From NCBI RefSeq assembly GCF_008710035.1, contig NZ_VYKI01000007.1, forward strand, positions 63,002-127,001: DNA of 64,000 nucleotides, written 5' to 3'. Below, piece by piece: positions 16,495 to 26,777 of the stretch (the first letter of the stretch is position 1; each line of letters begins with the position of its first letter). A program made the position numbers and the translations under genes. This DNA comes from Stenotrophomonas cyclobalanopsidis (GTDB taxonomy: Bacteria > Pseudomonadota > Gammaproteobacteria > Xanthomonadales > Xanthomonadaceae). Under the pieces are notes generated by a model that made no database searches, was not told the origin of the DNA, and worked only from the letters and a program-made list of their open reading frames with translations.

Positions 16495-17496
16495 TTAAAC
16501 CACCCGGGCCCGCAACAGGTCATGAATGTTCAGCGCGCCGACCGCGCGGCCCTGGCCATCGACCACGATCAGGCCATTGATCTTGTGGGTCTCCATCAGC
16601 CGCGCGGCTTCCACCGCCAGCTGGTCGGCGCCGATGGTGCGCGGGTTGCGGGTCATCACCTCGGCGATCTTCGCGGTGCGCACGTCCAGCTCGGTATCCA
16701 GCGCGCGGCGCAGATCGCCGTCGGTGAACAGGCCGATCAGCACACCCTGGGCATCGACCACGGCGGTCATGCCCAGCCGCTTGCGGCTCATCTCCACCAG
16801 GGCCTGGCTGAGGCTGGCGTCGGCATCGACCTTGGGCAGGTCCTCGCCGCTGTGCATCACGTCGGTAATGTGCAGCAGCAGGCGTCGGCCGAGGCTGCCG
16901 GCCGGGTGCGAGCGGGCGAAATCGTCGGCGGTGAAGCCGCGCGCGTCGAGCAGGGCCACGGCCAGCGCATCGCCCATCGTCAGCGAGGCGGTGGTGCTGG
17001 AGGTAGGTGCCAGCGCCAGCGGGCAGGCTTCGGCTGGCACGCTCACGTCCAGGTGCACGTCGGCGGCCTTGGCCAGGCTGGACTGCGGCCGTCCGGTCAT
17101 GGAAATCAACACGTTGCCCTGGCGCTTGAGCACCGGCAGCAGCATCAGCAGCTCGTCAGATTCGCCCGAATAGGACAGCGCCAGCACCACGTCGTCCTCG
17201 GTGATCATGCCCAGGTCGCCGTGGCCGGCCTCGCCCGGGTGCACGTAGAAGGCCGGCGTACCGGTGGAGGCCAGGGTGGCGGCGATCTTGCGGGCGACAT
17301 GGCCGGACTTGCCCATGCCGGTGGCGACCACCCGGCCGCGGCTGCCCAGGATGGCCTGGCAGGCCTGCTGGAATGCCTCGCCCAGCCCGCTGGCGACGGC
17401 CTGCAGCGCCTGCTGCTCGATCTCGAACACGCGGCGGCCGCTGGCCACCAGGGCGGCAGGATCGACGGAACGGGGGGGCAGGGAGGACTCGGCCAT
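16495..17496 (-). CDS. kdsD: D-arabinose-5-phosphate isomerase
   Basis: A 333-residue enzyme that converts ribulose-5-phosphate to arabinose-5-phosphate, the precursor of KDO. It has an N-terminal SIS domain (GRGRVVATGMGKSGHVARKIAATLASTGTPAF region) and two C-terminal CBS domains (IADVMHSGEDLP-like and EVMTRNPRTIG segments). It is the first gene of the leftward kds-lpt-rpoN block and is divergent from ibaG, with only 54 bases between them. Confidence 0.95.
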   Translation of the reverse strand: MAESSLPPRSVDPAALVASGRRVFEIEQQALQAVASGLGEAFQQACQAILGSRGRVVATGMGKSGHVARKIAATLASTGTPAFYVHPGEAGHGDLGMITEDDVVLALSYSGESDELLMLLPVLKRQGNVLISMTGRPQSSLAKAADVHLDVSVPAEACPLALAPTSSTTASLTMGDALAVALLDARGFTADDFARSHPAGSLGRRLLLHITDVMHSGEDLPKVDADASLSQALVEMSRKRLGMTAVVDAQGVLIGLFTDGDLRRALDTELDVRTAKIAEVMTRNPRTIGADQLAVEAARLMETHKINGLIVVDGQGRAVGALNIHDLLRARVV

Positions 17497-17550
17497 GCGG
17501 ACGCCACGCAGCGGAAGTAGAATGAGGGTTCATTTTATTAGGAAAGCCCG

Positions 17551-17781
17551 TTGGACGCCGACACCATCCGCAACCTGATCGAAACCGGCCTGCCGGGCGC
17601 CCGCGCCGACGTGCGCGGTGACGATGGCGTGCACTTCGAAGCGACCGTGGTCTGTGAGGCCTTTGCCGGCAAGATGCCGCTGGCCCGCCACCGGATGGTC
17701 TATGCCACCCTGGGCGACCTGATGGGCGGCGCGATCCACGCGCTGGCGCTGAAAACCGTGACCCCGGCCGAAGCCGGCTGA
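17551..17781 (+). CDS. ibaG: BolA-family protein IbaG
   Basis: A 76-residue BolA-like protein (IbaG/YrbA branch), which works with monothiol glutaredoxins in iron-sulfur and acid-stress physiology. The conserved stretch HFEATVVCEAFAGKMPLARHRMVYATLGDLM contains the invariant RHRxVY. The start is TTG; no ATG lies upstream in frame before the divergent kdsD gene. Position directly upstream of murA is the normal one for ibaG. A TAGAAT -10-like hexamer lies about 30 bases upstream of the start codon. Confidence 0.92.
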   Translation: MDADTIRNLIETGLPGARADVRGDDGVHFEATVVCEAFAGKMPLARHRMVYATLGDLMGGAIHALALKTVTPAEAG

Positions 17782-19379
<1,598 letters not shown>

Positions 19380-19383
19380 AGCG

Positions 19384-19453
19384 GTAGCGCCGGGCCATGC
19401 CCGGCGAGCGCGCAGCGCGGAAGCAGAAGCCGCCGGGCATGGCCCGGCGCTAC
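19384..19453. repeat. Inverted pair of SMAG REP palindromes (CGCCGGGC family)
   Basis: A GTAGCGCCGGGCCATGCCCG copy with the AGCGCG...GCGCGG tail is followed by an inverted copy ending CTAC. The pair lies between the convergent ends of the EF-hand gene and the DUF3108 gene, where it could act as a bidirectional stem-loop. Confidence 0.9.
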
Positions 19454-19467
19454 GGCGGCACCGCGCG

Positions 19468-20157
19468 TCAGTTCAACGCCTTGATGGTCAGGTCCAGCGC
19501 GTCGCGGCCCCCTTCGCGCTGCAGGATGCGGGTCGGCACCGGGAACTCGGGCACGATCCAGGCGATCTGTTCCTTGTCGCCATCCATGCGCGAGACCTTG
19601 GTGGCCTGGTAGCTCTTGCCGCCCACGGTCACCGTTTCCTTGCCCACGACTTTGTAGGTCATGTTCTTGATGCGGCCTTCGTCCACCATGCGGTAGGTCA
19701 GCGGCTTGCCGGCGGCCAGGTCGCGGGCGATCGCCAGGTTGATCAACAGCGCGTCCATGTCACCGGCCTTCAGCGCGACCGGGCCGGCGCGGTCCGGCTT
19801 GATGTCACCGGTCCAGGTGGCCTGGTTGCTGTTCCAGTTGTAGTTGGCCTGCACGTTGCGCTTCTTCACCAGCAGCGCCGAGCGGTCCTGGCTGCTGAGC
19901 GGGCGCAGCTGGCCACGCACTTCCTCGAACACGGTGCTCTGGCTGAGGTCGGCCAGCTGGTTCTTCACCTGCAGGTTGTAGCGCCACTTGCCGGTGCCTT
20001 CGTTGGCCAGGGTCATGGTGCCGTTGGCCTGCATGCCCATGTAGCTGGCCAGGTAATCGGCTTTGAACGGCTGCAGGGCCATGGCCGGCAGGCTGGCCAC
20101 CGACAGTGCGGCAGCAGCGATCCAGGTCAGCGGGCGGGTCAGGGTCGTCATGCTCAT
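19468..20157 (-). CDS. DUF3108 domain-containing exported protein (copy 2)
   Basis: A 229-residue protein with a signal peptide ending near MALQ, then a DUF3108 domain beginning LQPFKADYLASYMGMQANG. DUF3108 proteins are periplasmic or outer-membrane-associated and of unknown function. It resembles the protein encoded just upstream: both share the ADYxxxY, RxGxW, QSTVF, NWxxxxAxWTGD, MDALLINL and PTRILQRE blocks, so they are tandem paralogues. The ATG overlaps the upstream stop by 4 bases; a second ATG two codons downstream is possible. Confidence 0.82.
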   Translation of the reverse strand: MSMTTLTRPLTWIAAAALSVASLPAMALQPFKADYLASYMGMQANGTMTLANEGTGKWRYNLQVKNQLADLSQSTVFEEVRGQLRPLSSQDRSALLVKKRNVQANYNWNSNQATWTGDIKPDRAGPVALKAGDMDALLINLAIARDLAAGKPLTYRMVDEGRIKNMTYKVVGKETVTVGGKSYQATKVSRMDGDKEQIAWIVPEFPVPTRILQREGGRDALDLTIKALN

Positions 20158-20960
20158 ACTCCTTGGTATTCGATCAGGCGCAGGTCGACACGGTCCTCGC
20201 CATTTTCGCGTTGCAGGATGCGCACCGGCGTGGGGACACCGTTGGCGATCCACAGAATGGTTTCGTTGTTGCCGCCGTTGGTGCGGTACACCTTCAGCGC
20301 GTTGTAGGACAGGTCGCCGACCTCCACGCTCTCGGTCTGCGCGGCCGCCTGGTAATCGTGCTGGCGCACCTTGCCCAGTTCAACGTAGCGGTAGTGCATG
20401 GCCACGCCGGGGCGGGCATCGCGCATCAGCGACAGGTTCAGCAGCAGCGCGCTCTGGTCGCCGGGCTGCAGCGGAATGGGTTTGGCGCGGTCCTTCTTCA
20501 CATCACCGGTCCACTGCGCGGTGCCGGTTTCCCAGTTGTAGGTGCCCACCGCCTTCTTGCCCAGGAACAGGCCCTTGCGGACGGTGCTCTGGCTCAACGG
20601 CGCGTAGACGCCATTGCGCACGTCGAACACGGTGCTCTGCTCCAGGTTCAGGCCGAGCACGCTGGCAAAGCCGCGGCGGCCGACCACCTGCATGTCCACC
20701 CGCCACTGGTTGCCGCCGGTGTGGGTCACCTGCATGGTTGCGTCGCCGGCCTCCTTGCCCTTGTAGAAGGCTTGGTAGGTGGCACTGAACGGCTGCAGCG
20801 GCGGCGGTTCCCAGGCCATGGCCGGCAGCGCGGGCACGGCCGGTTCGGGCGGTGCCTCGACCGCGGGCGCGGCCGACGGCGGGGTCTGTGCCCAAGCGGC
20901 GAAGGCGAGCACGGCGAACGGCAGCAGCAGGAGTTTGCGCAACGGAGGCGTGTTTTTCAT
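20154..20960 (-). CDS. DUF3108 domain-containing exported protein (copy 1)
   Basis: A 268-residue exported protein. After the signal peptide (MKNTPPLRKLLLLPFAVLAF...WAQ) comes a proline/alanine-rich linker of about 30 residues, then the DUF3108 domain (PFSATYQAFYKGKEAGDAT onward) with QSTVFDVRNG, YNWETGTAQWTGD, SALLLNL and PVRILQREN. Function unknown. It is upstream of, and translationally coupled to, its paralogue, and follows purN by 67 bases on the same strand, so it could be part of a purN-led transcript. Confidence 0.83.
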   Translation of the reverse strand: MKNTPPLRKLLLLPFAVLAFAAWAQTPPSAAPAVEAPPEPAVPALPAMAWEPPPLQPFSATYQAFYKGKEAGDATMQVTHTGGNQWRVDMQVVGRRGFASVLGLNLEQSTVFDVRNGVYAPLSQSTVRKGLFLGKKAVGTYNWETGTAQWTGDVKKDRAKPIPLQPGDQSALLLNLSLMRDARPGVAMHYRYVELGKVRQHDYQAAAQTESVEVGDLSYNALKVYRTNGGNNETILWIANGVPTPVRILQRENGEDRVDLRLIEYQGV

Positions 20961-21027
20961 GGCGGGCAGGGACCGCAGGAGGAGGCAGGATGCCAGCCCC
21001 GCAGTCAGCGGGGCGTGTGCACGGGCG

Positions 21028-21681
21028 TTACCGGTTCAGGTTTCCGGCGGAATCTAGAGCCAATGGGCTAAACAGGGGGTGACCGTCGAGTGTCGGCTGA
21101 CCCTCCCGTTCAGCCAGGCGGCCACCGCACAGCAGCTGCAGGGTGGCGATCAGCAGCGGATGTTCGACCGCCAGCACCCGGAGGGCGAGGCTGTCTGCGT
21201 CATCGCCGGCCAGCACCGGCACGCGCACCTGGGCCAGCACGGTGCCGGCATCCAGCTCGGGCACCACCAGGTGAACGCTGGCGCCGTGCTCGGCATCGCC
21301 GGCTTCCAGCGCGCGGGCGTGGGTGTGCAGGCCCTTGTGCAGCGGCAGCAGCGACGGATGGATGTTGACCAGGCGGCCGTTGAAGCGCTGCACGAAGTCG
21401 GCGCCGAGGATGCGCATGTAGCCGGCGCAGACGATCCAGTCCGGGGCCGCGGCCTGCACGGCATCGCCCAGCGCCTGCTCGTACGCGGCGCGGTCGCTGA
21501 AGGTCTTCGGCGCGTGTGCCCAGCGCTGGCCGGGCCCGACGCGCCGCAGTGCCGCTGCGTCGGGGCGGTCGGAAAAGACCCCCACCACCTCGGCCGGCAG
21601 GCGGCCGGCGTCGATCGCATCAAGGATGGCCTGCAGGTTGCTGCCACGGCCGGAGGCCAGTACGGCGATGCGTGCGGTCAT
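21028..21681 (-). CDS. purN: Phosphoribosylglycinamide formyltransferase
   Basis: A 217-residue PurN, transferring a formyl group from 10-formyl-tetrahydrofolate to GAR in purine synthesis. ASGRGSNLQAI (phosphate binding), GYMRILGADFV, and the active-site block NIHPSLLPLHKGLHTH with GASVHLVVPELDAG are intact. It lies downstream of purM with one membrane-protein gene between them; purM-purN is the usual pairing. Confidence 0.95.
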   Translation of the reverse strand: MTARIAVLASGRGSNLQAILDAIDAGRLPAEVVGVFSDRPDAAALRRVGPGQRWAHAPKTFSDRAAYEQALGDAVQAAAPDWIVCAGYMRILGADFVQRFNGRLVNIHPSLLPLHKGLHTHARALEAGDAEHGASVHLVVPELDAGTVLAQVRVPVLAGDDADSLALRVLAVEHPLLIATLQLLCGGRLAEREGQPTLDGHPLFSPLALDSAGNLNR

Positions 21682-21700
21682 GCGGCGGCCATCGGGTGTC

Positions 21701-22192
21701 TCAGCGGCGGGAAGTCGCGTTGGCTTCGAAGGCCGCCTTCACCTGCGGGCGCAGCAGCACGACCAGGGTGAATACGCCCAGCACGGTGCCGAACGGGGTG
21801 AACAGGCAGGCGATGGCGGCCACCACCATGCACAGCATGTGCCGGCGCCGCTGCTTCAGGCAGCGCCCGGCATAGGCGATGAAGCCCGCCAGGCCGAGCC
21901 CGAAGGACACCGCGCAGCCGCCCATGATGATGAACATCCAGCCCATGAACTGCTGCTCGTGCAGCGGCGTGGCCTGGCCGTTGGAGTTCATCGGCAGGGC
22001 GCCGCTGAGCATGGCGATGCCCATCACGATGTGCATGCAGAAGATCAGCCCGAACACGGCGGCCAGGCCGGCCACCACGTAATGGAAGATCGCCAGCAGG
22101 CGCAGGTGGTCGATGTCCTGTGCGGTCAGTGCGGGCGCAACCGGGGCCGGGGGCGGCACCGGTGCGGCGGACAACGGGGGCGTAGCGTCCAT
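21701..22192 (-). CDS. Small integral membrane protein between purM and purN
   Basis: A 163-residue protein with an N-terminal proline/alanine-rich cytoplasmic segment (to about 25), then three or four hydrophobic helices: about 33-58, 80-105, and a C-terminal pair around 115-150 separated by CLKQRRRH. A short DIDHLRLLAIFHYVVAGLA lead-in resembles DUF4870-like or related small membrane proteins, but I cannot name the family. The ATG was chosen because upstream sequence runs into purM. Its place inside a purine gene pair suggests co-transcription, not necessarily shared function. Confidence 0.7.
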   Translation of the reverse strand: MDATPPLSAAPVPPPAPVAPALTAQDIDHLRLLAIFHYVVAGLAAVFGLIFCMHIVMGIAMLSGALPMNSNGQATPLHEQQFMGWMFIIMGGCAVSFGLGLAGFIAYAGRCLKQRRRHMLCMVVAAIACLFTPFGTVLGVFTLVVLLRPQVKAAFEANATSRR

Positions 22193-22212
22193 GCGGGCTC
22201 CTAGGGTGTCGA

Positions 22213-23271
22213 TCAGGCGATGCGGACGCGTTCGGCGTCGCTGGCGGTGACCACCTGGCCGATCGGCCAGTGGTCCAGGCCCTGCGCCTGCACGGCTTCG
22301 GACACCGCGGCGACCTGCTCCGGGGCGACGATCAGCACGAAGCCGATGCCGCAGTTGAAGGTGCGCCACATCTCGCTGTCGACCACGGCGCCCTCCTTCT
22401 GCAGCCACTGGAACACCGGAGGCAGCGGCCAGGCCGAGGCCTGGATGTCCAGGCCGAGGCCTTCGGGCACCACGCGGATGATGTTCTCGGTCAGGCCGCC
22501 ACCGGTGATGTGGGCCATGCCGTGGATGGCCGCACCGTGCGACTTCAGCAGCGACAGGATCGGCTTGACGTACAGGCGGGTCGGCGCCATCAGCGCGTCG
22601 ACCAGCTTGACGCCGTCTTCCAGCTCCAGGTCGGCCGGCTGGCCGGCGCGGTCGTAGATGCGGCGCACCAGCGAGTAGCCGTTGGAGTGCGGGCCGGAGG
22701 AGGCGATGCCGATCAGCACGTCGCCGGCGGCCACGCTGGCGCCGTCCTTCAGTTCGCTCTTCTCGACCGCGGCGACGGTGAAGCCGGCCAGGTCGTACTC
22801 GCCCGGGGCATACATGTCGGGCATTTCAGCGGTTTCGCCGCCGATCAGCGCGCAGCCGGCCTCGGTGCAGCCGTTGGCGATGCCACCCACGACCGCCGCG
22901 GCGGTGTCGATATCCAGCTTGCCGGTGGCGAAGTAGTCCAGGAAGAACAGCGGCTCGGCGCCCTGCACCAGCACGTCGTTGACGCACATGGCGACCAGGT
23001 CGATGCCGATCGTATCGTGGCGGTTCAGCTGGTGGGCCAGCTTCAGCTTGGTGCCCACGCCGTCGGTGCCCGACACCAGCACCGGCTCGCGGTACTTGTT
23101 GGACAGGTCGAACAGGGCGCCGAAGCCGCCCAGGCCGCCCATCACTTCCGGGCGGAAGCTGCGCTTGACCAGGGGCTTGATCCGCTCGACCAGCTCGTTG
23201 CCGGCGTCGATGTCGACACCCGCGTCACGGTAGGTGAGGGGGGAGGGGGCGGAAGACGGGGTGTTGGTCAC
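22213..23271 (-). CDS. purM: Phosphoribosylformylglycinamidine cyclo-ligase
   Basis: A 352-residue PurM (AIR synthetase), closing the imidazole ring in purine synthesis. [21 protein letters not shown] at the N-terminus, [38 protein letters not shown] and [12 protein letters not shown] are all intact. The start is GTG ([18 protein letters not shown]), chosen because it gives family length; longer frames upstream overlap the divergent DUF2066 gene's promoter. The gap to that gene is 100 bases and contains a TTAAAAT hexamer that could be its -10 element. Confidence 0.96.
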   Translation of the reverse strand: MTNTPSSAPSPLTYRDAGVDIDAGNELVERIKPLVKRSFRPEVMGGLGGFGALFDLSNKYREPVLVSGTDGVGTKLKLAHQLNRHDTIGIDLVAMCVNDVLVQGAEPLFFLDYFATGKLDIDTAAAVVGGIANGCTEAGCALIGGETAEMPDMYAPGEYDLAGFTVAAVEKSELKDGASVAAGDVLIGIASSGPHSNGYSLVRRIYDRAGQPADLELEDGVKLVDALMAPTRLYVKPILSLLKSHGAAIHGMAHITGGGLTENIIRVVPEGLGLDIQASAWPLPPVFQWLQKEGAVVDSEMWRTFNCGIGFVLIVAPEQVAAVSEAVQAQGLDHWPIGQVVTASDAERVRIA

Positions 23272-23371
23272 GGGCGTCGGCGCTGGCAGGGGTTGAACGG
23301 ACGATTTTAACAGGCCGCATTGGCGCAAAGTCCGTATTCGGGCAACAATTCCCCCCGGATACGTCGAGCCA

Positions 23372-24511
23372 ATGGATGTCCTGATGCGCCGCAGCCTTAT
23401 TCCCGCCCTGCTCCTTGCGCTGTGCCTGCCGGTGGCCACGATGGCCCAGAGCGGCCTCCGCACTGAGGGAGATGTCGCCACCGCCAGCGGTGCCTACGAG
23501 GCCGAAGTGCCTGTGAACAGCCAAGCCGAAGCCGACCGCAACGGTGGCCTGGCCCGTGCCCTGAGCGTGGTGCTGGGCAAGTTGTCCGGCGACCGCAACG
23601 TGACCGCGCGCCCGGGTGTGGTGCAGGCCCTGCGCAACGCCAAGGATTACGTGGCCAGCTACGACTTCAGGCAGGACCAGAGCGTCGGCGCCAGTGGCGC
23701 GCCCAGCTACCGGACCCTGCTGGTCGCCCGCTTCCGCGAAGATGACGTCGATGCGCTGGTCTCGGCCCTGGGCCTGCCGCTGTGGCCGCAGCCGCGGCCG
23801 AAGCCGGTGGTCTGGCTGGCCGTGGACGACGGCAGCGGCCCGCGCCTGGTCAGCGTGCAGCAGGCCAATGCGGCCCGTCCGCTGCTGAATCGCGCCATCG
23901 AGCGTGGCTACAAGCTGGGCCTGCCCAGCGGTGGTGCCGCCGAACAGGCGCTGGCCGGGGCCATCTGGCGCCAGGACAGCGCTGCGGTGGCCCGTGCGTC
24001 GTCACGCTACTCGCCGCCGATGCAGCTGATCGGCAAGCTGTACCGCGCCAATGGCGGCTGGCAGGCGGACTGGGTGTTCGTCGACAACGGCCGCGAGCTG
24101 AACAAGTGGACCACCAAGGACGCCAACGCCATGCGCGCGATGGCGGCCGGTGCCGACGGTGCCGCCGATGCCCTGGTCAAGCGCTACGCCAAGGCCGGTG
24201 CCGCCACCGGGGCCGCCGGTACCTACCGCGTGGTGGTGACCGGCATCAACAGCACCGATGAGTACCTGCGCCTGGCCGCCGGCCTGCGCGAGGTGCCGGT
24301 GGTGCGCAACGTCACTCCGCTGCGGGCGACGGCCGACCACCTGGAGCTGAACCTGGAAATGACCACCGGCCTGGCCGGCTTCAACCGGATGCTGGGCGAC
24401 AACGGCGTGCTGGTGCCGTCGGCGACCCTGCCGGCCCTGCCGGCGCCGATCGATGACAGCACCGGCGCACCGCAGCCGGCGCCGGTCAGCAACGAGTACC
24501 GCCTGCGATGA
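23372..24511 (+). CDS. DUF2066 domain-containing exported protein
   Basis: A 379-residue protein with a signal peptide (cleavage near MAQS) and a DUF2066 domain: [33 protein letters not shown], then FRQDQ and [24 protein letters not shown] second, C-terminal portion (about 285-350, [18 protein letters not shown]...) looks like a FlgT/DUF-type beta-alpha domain. Function is unknown, but this gene upstream of a PerM-like gene and hda is a conserved order in Xanthomonadaceae and Pseudomonas. Its stop overlaps the next start by 4 bases. Confidence 0.85.
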   Translation: MDVLMRRSLIPALLLALCLPVATMAQSGLRTEGDVATASGAYEAEVPVNSQAEADRNGGLARALSVVLGKLSGDRNVTARPGVVQALRNAKDYVASYDFRQDQSVGASGAPSYRTLLVARFREDDVDALVSALGLPLWPQPRPKPVVWLAVDDGSGPRLVSVQQANAARPLLNRAIERGYKLGLPSGGAAEQALAGAIWRQDSAAVARASSRYSPPMQLIGKLYRANGGWQADWVFVDNGRELNKWTTKDANAMRAMAAGADGAADALVKRYAKAGAATGAAGTYRVVVTGINSTDEYLRLAAGLREVPVVRNVTPLRATADHLELNLEMTTGLAGFNRMLGDNGVLVPSATLPALPAPIDDSTGAPQPAPVSNEYRLR

Positions 24512-25680
24512 TTCTCAGCCCGGAAGCGGAAATCGCGCAGTTCCTGCGACGGCTGAAGTACGTGGCCGTCGTCCTGCTGATCGGCTGGGTGGTGTGGCTG
24601 CTGGCCCCCATCCTGACCCCGTTCGTGCTGGCCCTGGCGCTGGCCTGGCTGGGTGACCCGCTGGTCGACCGCATCGAGGCCACCGGCCGTTCGCGCAACA
24701 CCGGCGTGGTGCTGGTGTTCGTTGCCATGGTGCTGGTCATCACTGCGCTGCTGCTGGTACTGGTGCCGATGATCGAGCGCCAGATCACCACCCTGGTGGC
24801 GGCGGTGCCGCAGGCGCAGGCCTGGCTGATGCAGACCGCCATCCCGTGGTTCGAGCAGAAGACCGGCCTGGAAGTGATGCAGTGGATGGACCCGGACCGG
24901 CTGATCGAGTGGGTGCGCAGCCACTGGCAGCAGGCCGGCGGCTTCGCCACCACCTTCATGGGCTACGTCTCGCGCTCGGGCTTCACCGTGGTGACCTGGA
25001 TGGTCAACCTGGCGCTGCTGCCGATCCTGGCGTTCTACTTCCTGCGTGACTGGGACAAGCTGGTCGAGCGCGTCGCCTCGGTCATCCCGCGCAACCACAT
25101 CGGCACGATCACCAACCTGGCGCGCGAATCCAACGAGGTGCTGGGTGCGTTCATCCGTGGCCAGTTCCTGGTGATGGTGGCGCTGGGCGTGATCTACGCC
25201 GCCGGCCTGTCGCTGGTCGGCCTGAAGCTGGGGCTGTTGATCGGCCTGGTGGCCGGCCTGATCAGCTTCATCCCGTACCTGGGCGCGACCACCGGCATCG
25301 TGATGGCGGTGGTGGCGGCGCTGGTGCAGGCACAAGGCATCGACCTGAAGCTGCTGCTGCTGGTGGGCGTGGTGTTCACCGTGGGCCAGCTGCTGGAAAG
25401 CTACGTGCTGACCCCGCGCATCGTCGGCGACAAGATCGGCCTGCACCCGGTGGCGGTGATCTTCGCGGTGATGGCCGGTGGCCAGCTGTTCGGTTTCCTC
25501 GGCATGCTGCTGGCGCTGCCGGTGGCCGCGGTCAGCAACGTGCTGCTGCGCTATGCGCACCAGCGTTACCGCCAGAGCGAGCTGTACGTCGGCGAAAAGC
25601 CGGCCATCGTGCTTGATGGCGTGATCGACGCACCCCATATCATCCTCGACCCCTACGAGCACGGCCCGGACCCGAAGTGA
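24508..25680 (+). CDS. PerM/AI-2E family membrane transporter
   Basis: A 390-residue protein of the AI-2E (UPF0118/PerM) family, with about eight membrane helices: two at the N-terminus (22-60), one at 72-92, a long soluble stretch with VPMIERQITTLVAAVPQAQAW, then helices from about 155 to 340. LLVGVVFTVGQLLESYVLTPRIVGDKIGLHP is the family signature region. Despite the name, most members are not autoinducer-2 exporters; some are Na+(Li+)/H+ antiporters. It is coupled to DUF2066 upstream (ATGA) and hda downstream (GTGA). Confidence 0.88.
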   Translation: MILSPEAEIAQFLRRLKYVAVVLLIGWVVWLLAPILTPFVLALALAWLGDPLVDRIEATGRSRNTGVVLVFVAMVLVITALLLVLVPMIERQITTLVAAVPQAQAWLMQTAIPWFEQKTGLEVMQWMDPDRLIEWVRSHWQQAGGFATTFMGYVSRSGFTVVTWMVNLALLPILAFYFLRDWDKLVERVASVIPRNHIGTITNLARESNEVLGAFIRGQFLVMVALGVIYAAGLSLVGLKLGLLIGLVAGLISFIPYLGATTGIVMAVVAALVQAQGIDLKLLLLVGVVFTVGQLLESYVLTPRIVGDKIGLHPVAVIFAVMAGGQLFGFLGMLLALPVAAVSNVLLRYAHQRYRQSELYVGEKPAIVLDGVIDAPHIILDPYEHGPDPK

Positions 25681-26387
25681 TTGGTGTGCCGCAACTTCCG
25701 CTGGCCCTGCATTACCCGCGGGACCAGCGCCTGGAGACCTTCATCGGCGCGCCGGATGGCGCGCTGGCGCAGCTGCGTGCGATCGCGGTGGGCGCCAGCC
25801 ATGACTGGGTCTACCTGGAAGGTGCGGCAGGCACGGGCAAGACCCACCAGGCGCTGGCGATGTGTTCCAGCGCGCAGCAGGCCGGGCGCCTGCCGACCTA
25901 CGTGCCACTGGCCGGCGCGGCCGGCCGCGTGGCGGCGGCGCTGGATGGGCTGGAGCAGCGCGAGCTGGTGGCGCTGGACGGCCTGGATGCGGTGGCCGGC
26001 CACCGCGAGGACGAGATCGCGCTGTTCGACTTCCACAACCGCGCACGCGCGGCGGGGGTAACGGTGCTGTACACGGCGCAGCATGCGCCGGGCGAGCTGG
26101 GCCTGGTGCTGCCGGACCTGCGTTCGCGGCTGGGCCAGTGCGTGCGGGTGCTGCTGCAGCCGCTGGACGAGGATGGCCGGGCGGCGGTGCTGCGCGAGCG
26201 CGCGCTGCGGCGCGGGCTGGCGATCGACGAGGCGGCCATCGAGTGGCTGCTGTCGCACACCGGACGCGAGCTGGGTGGGCTGATCACGCTGCTGGACTGG
26301 CTGGACCGGGAGTCGCTGGCGGCGAAGCGGCGGATCACGGTGCCGTTCCTGCGGCAGGTGCTGGAAGAAGGCCGGCCCCGGTACTGA
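25677..26387 (+). CDS. hda: DnaA regulatory inactivator Hda
   Basis: A 236-residue DnaA-related AAA+ protein that, with the DNA-loaded sliding clamp, stimulates hydrolysis of DnaA-ATP to limit re-initiation. The N-terminal clamp-binding motif QLPLAL (residues 6-11), AAGTGKTHQ as Walker A (about 50-56) and LRSRLGQCVRVLLQPLDED (sensor/arginine-finger region) are present. There is no DNA-binding domain IV, which separates it from DnaA. The start is GTG overlapping the stop of the PerM-like gene. Confidence 0.9.
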   Translation: MIGVPQLPLALHYPRDQRLETFIGAPDGALAQLRAIAVGASHDWVYLEGAAGTGKTHQALAMCSSAQQAGRLPTYVPLAGAAGRVAAALDGLEQRELVALDGLDAVAGHREDEIALFDFHNRARAAGVTVLYTAQHAPGELGLVLPDLRSRLGQCVRVLLQPLDEDGRAAVLRERALRRGLAIDEAAIEWLLSHTGRELGGLITLLDWLDRESLAAKRRITVPFLRQVLEEGRPRY

Positions 26388-26777
26388 GGGTGGGGTCTTC
26401 TTTGCAGGGCTGCTGCCCTGCACCCGCTGCAGGCCAGAGCAACGTCAACGTCCCCATCAAGTGCTGGCTTCCTGGGGGCGGCGGGGTGGCCGGTGGCCTC
26501 GGGATTCGACCCGGGATCCGATGTGCCCCGCTCTTGGTAGGTGTCGACCTTGGTCGACACGTGTCTTGATTGTGGTGGGTGTCGACCGTTGGTCGACAGC
26601 ACGCGGGAATGAATTTCCTGTAGAGCCGAGCCTATGCTCGGCTTTCTTGCATCGGGGCGGACGGCCAAAAGCAGCCGAGCGTGGGCTCGGCTCTACAGGA
26701 ACAAGTGAGCGAGCGCAGCGACGCGATCCGCTTCTGCTTTTCTTTTTCTTTTCCGTGCGCATCCTGCCACGAGGGGC
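26388..26777. other. Gene-free interval rich in REP palindromes
   Basis: This 390-base stretch between the convergent ends of hda and murU has no credible gene. It holds a degenerate GGGGTC-like element near its left third, four GTAG-type palindromes of three sequence types (listed separately), and then a pyrimidine-rich run (CTTTTCTTTTTCTTTTCC) near the murU end. No promoter-like pair stands out. Confidence 0.7.
26537..26695. repeat. Four REP palindromes of mixed sequence types
   Basis: In order: a GTAG-headed GTGTCGACC/GGTCGACAC hairpin; a TGTCGACC/GGTCGACA hairpin with GTT loop; a GTAGAGCCGAGC...GCTCGGCT hairpin; and an inverted AGCCGAGC...GCTCGGCT hairpin ending in CTAC. The last two face each other 30 bases apart and form a BIME-like dimer. 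These share the GTAG head but differ in stem sequence from the repeats around the intact RAYT. Confidence 0.88.

Noticed and set aside
24508..25680. Quorum-sensing (AI-2) exporter as the role of the PerM-like protein
   Set aside because: The family label is historical; no luxS or other AI-2 gene is nearby, and the hda/DUF2066 context is conserved without AI-2 signalling.
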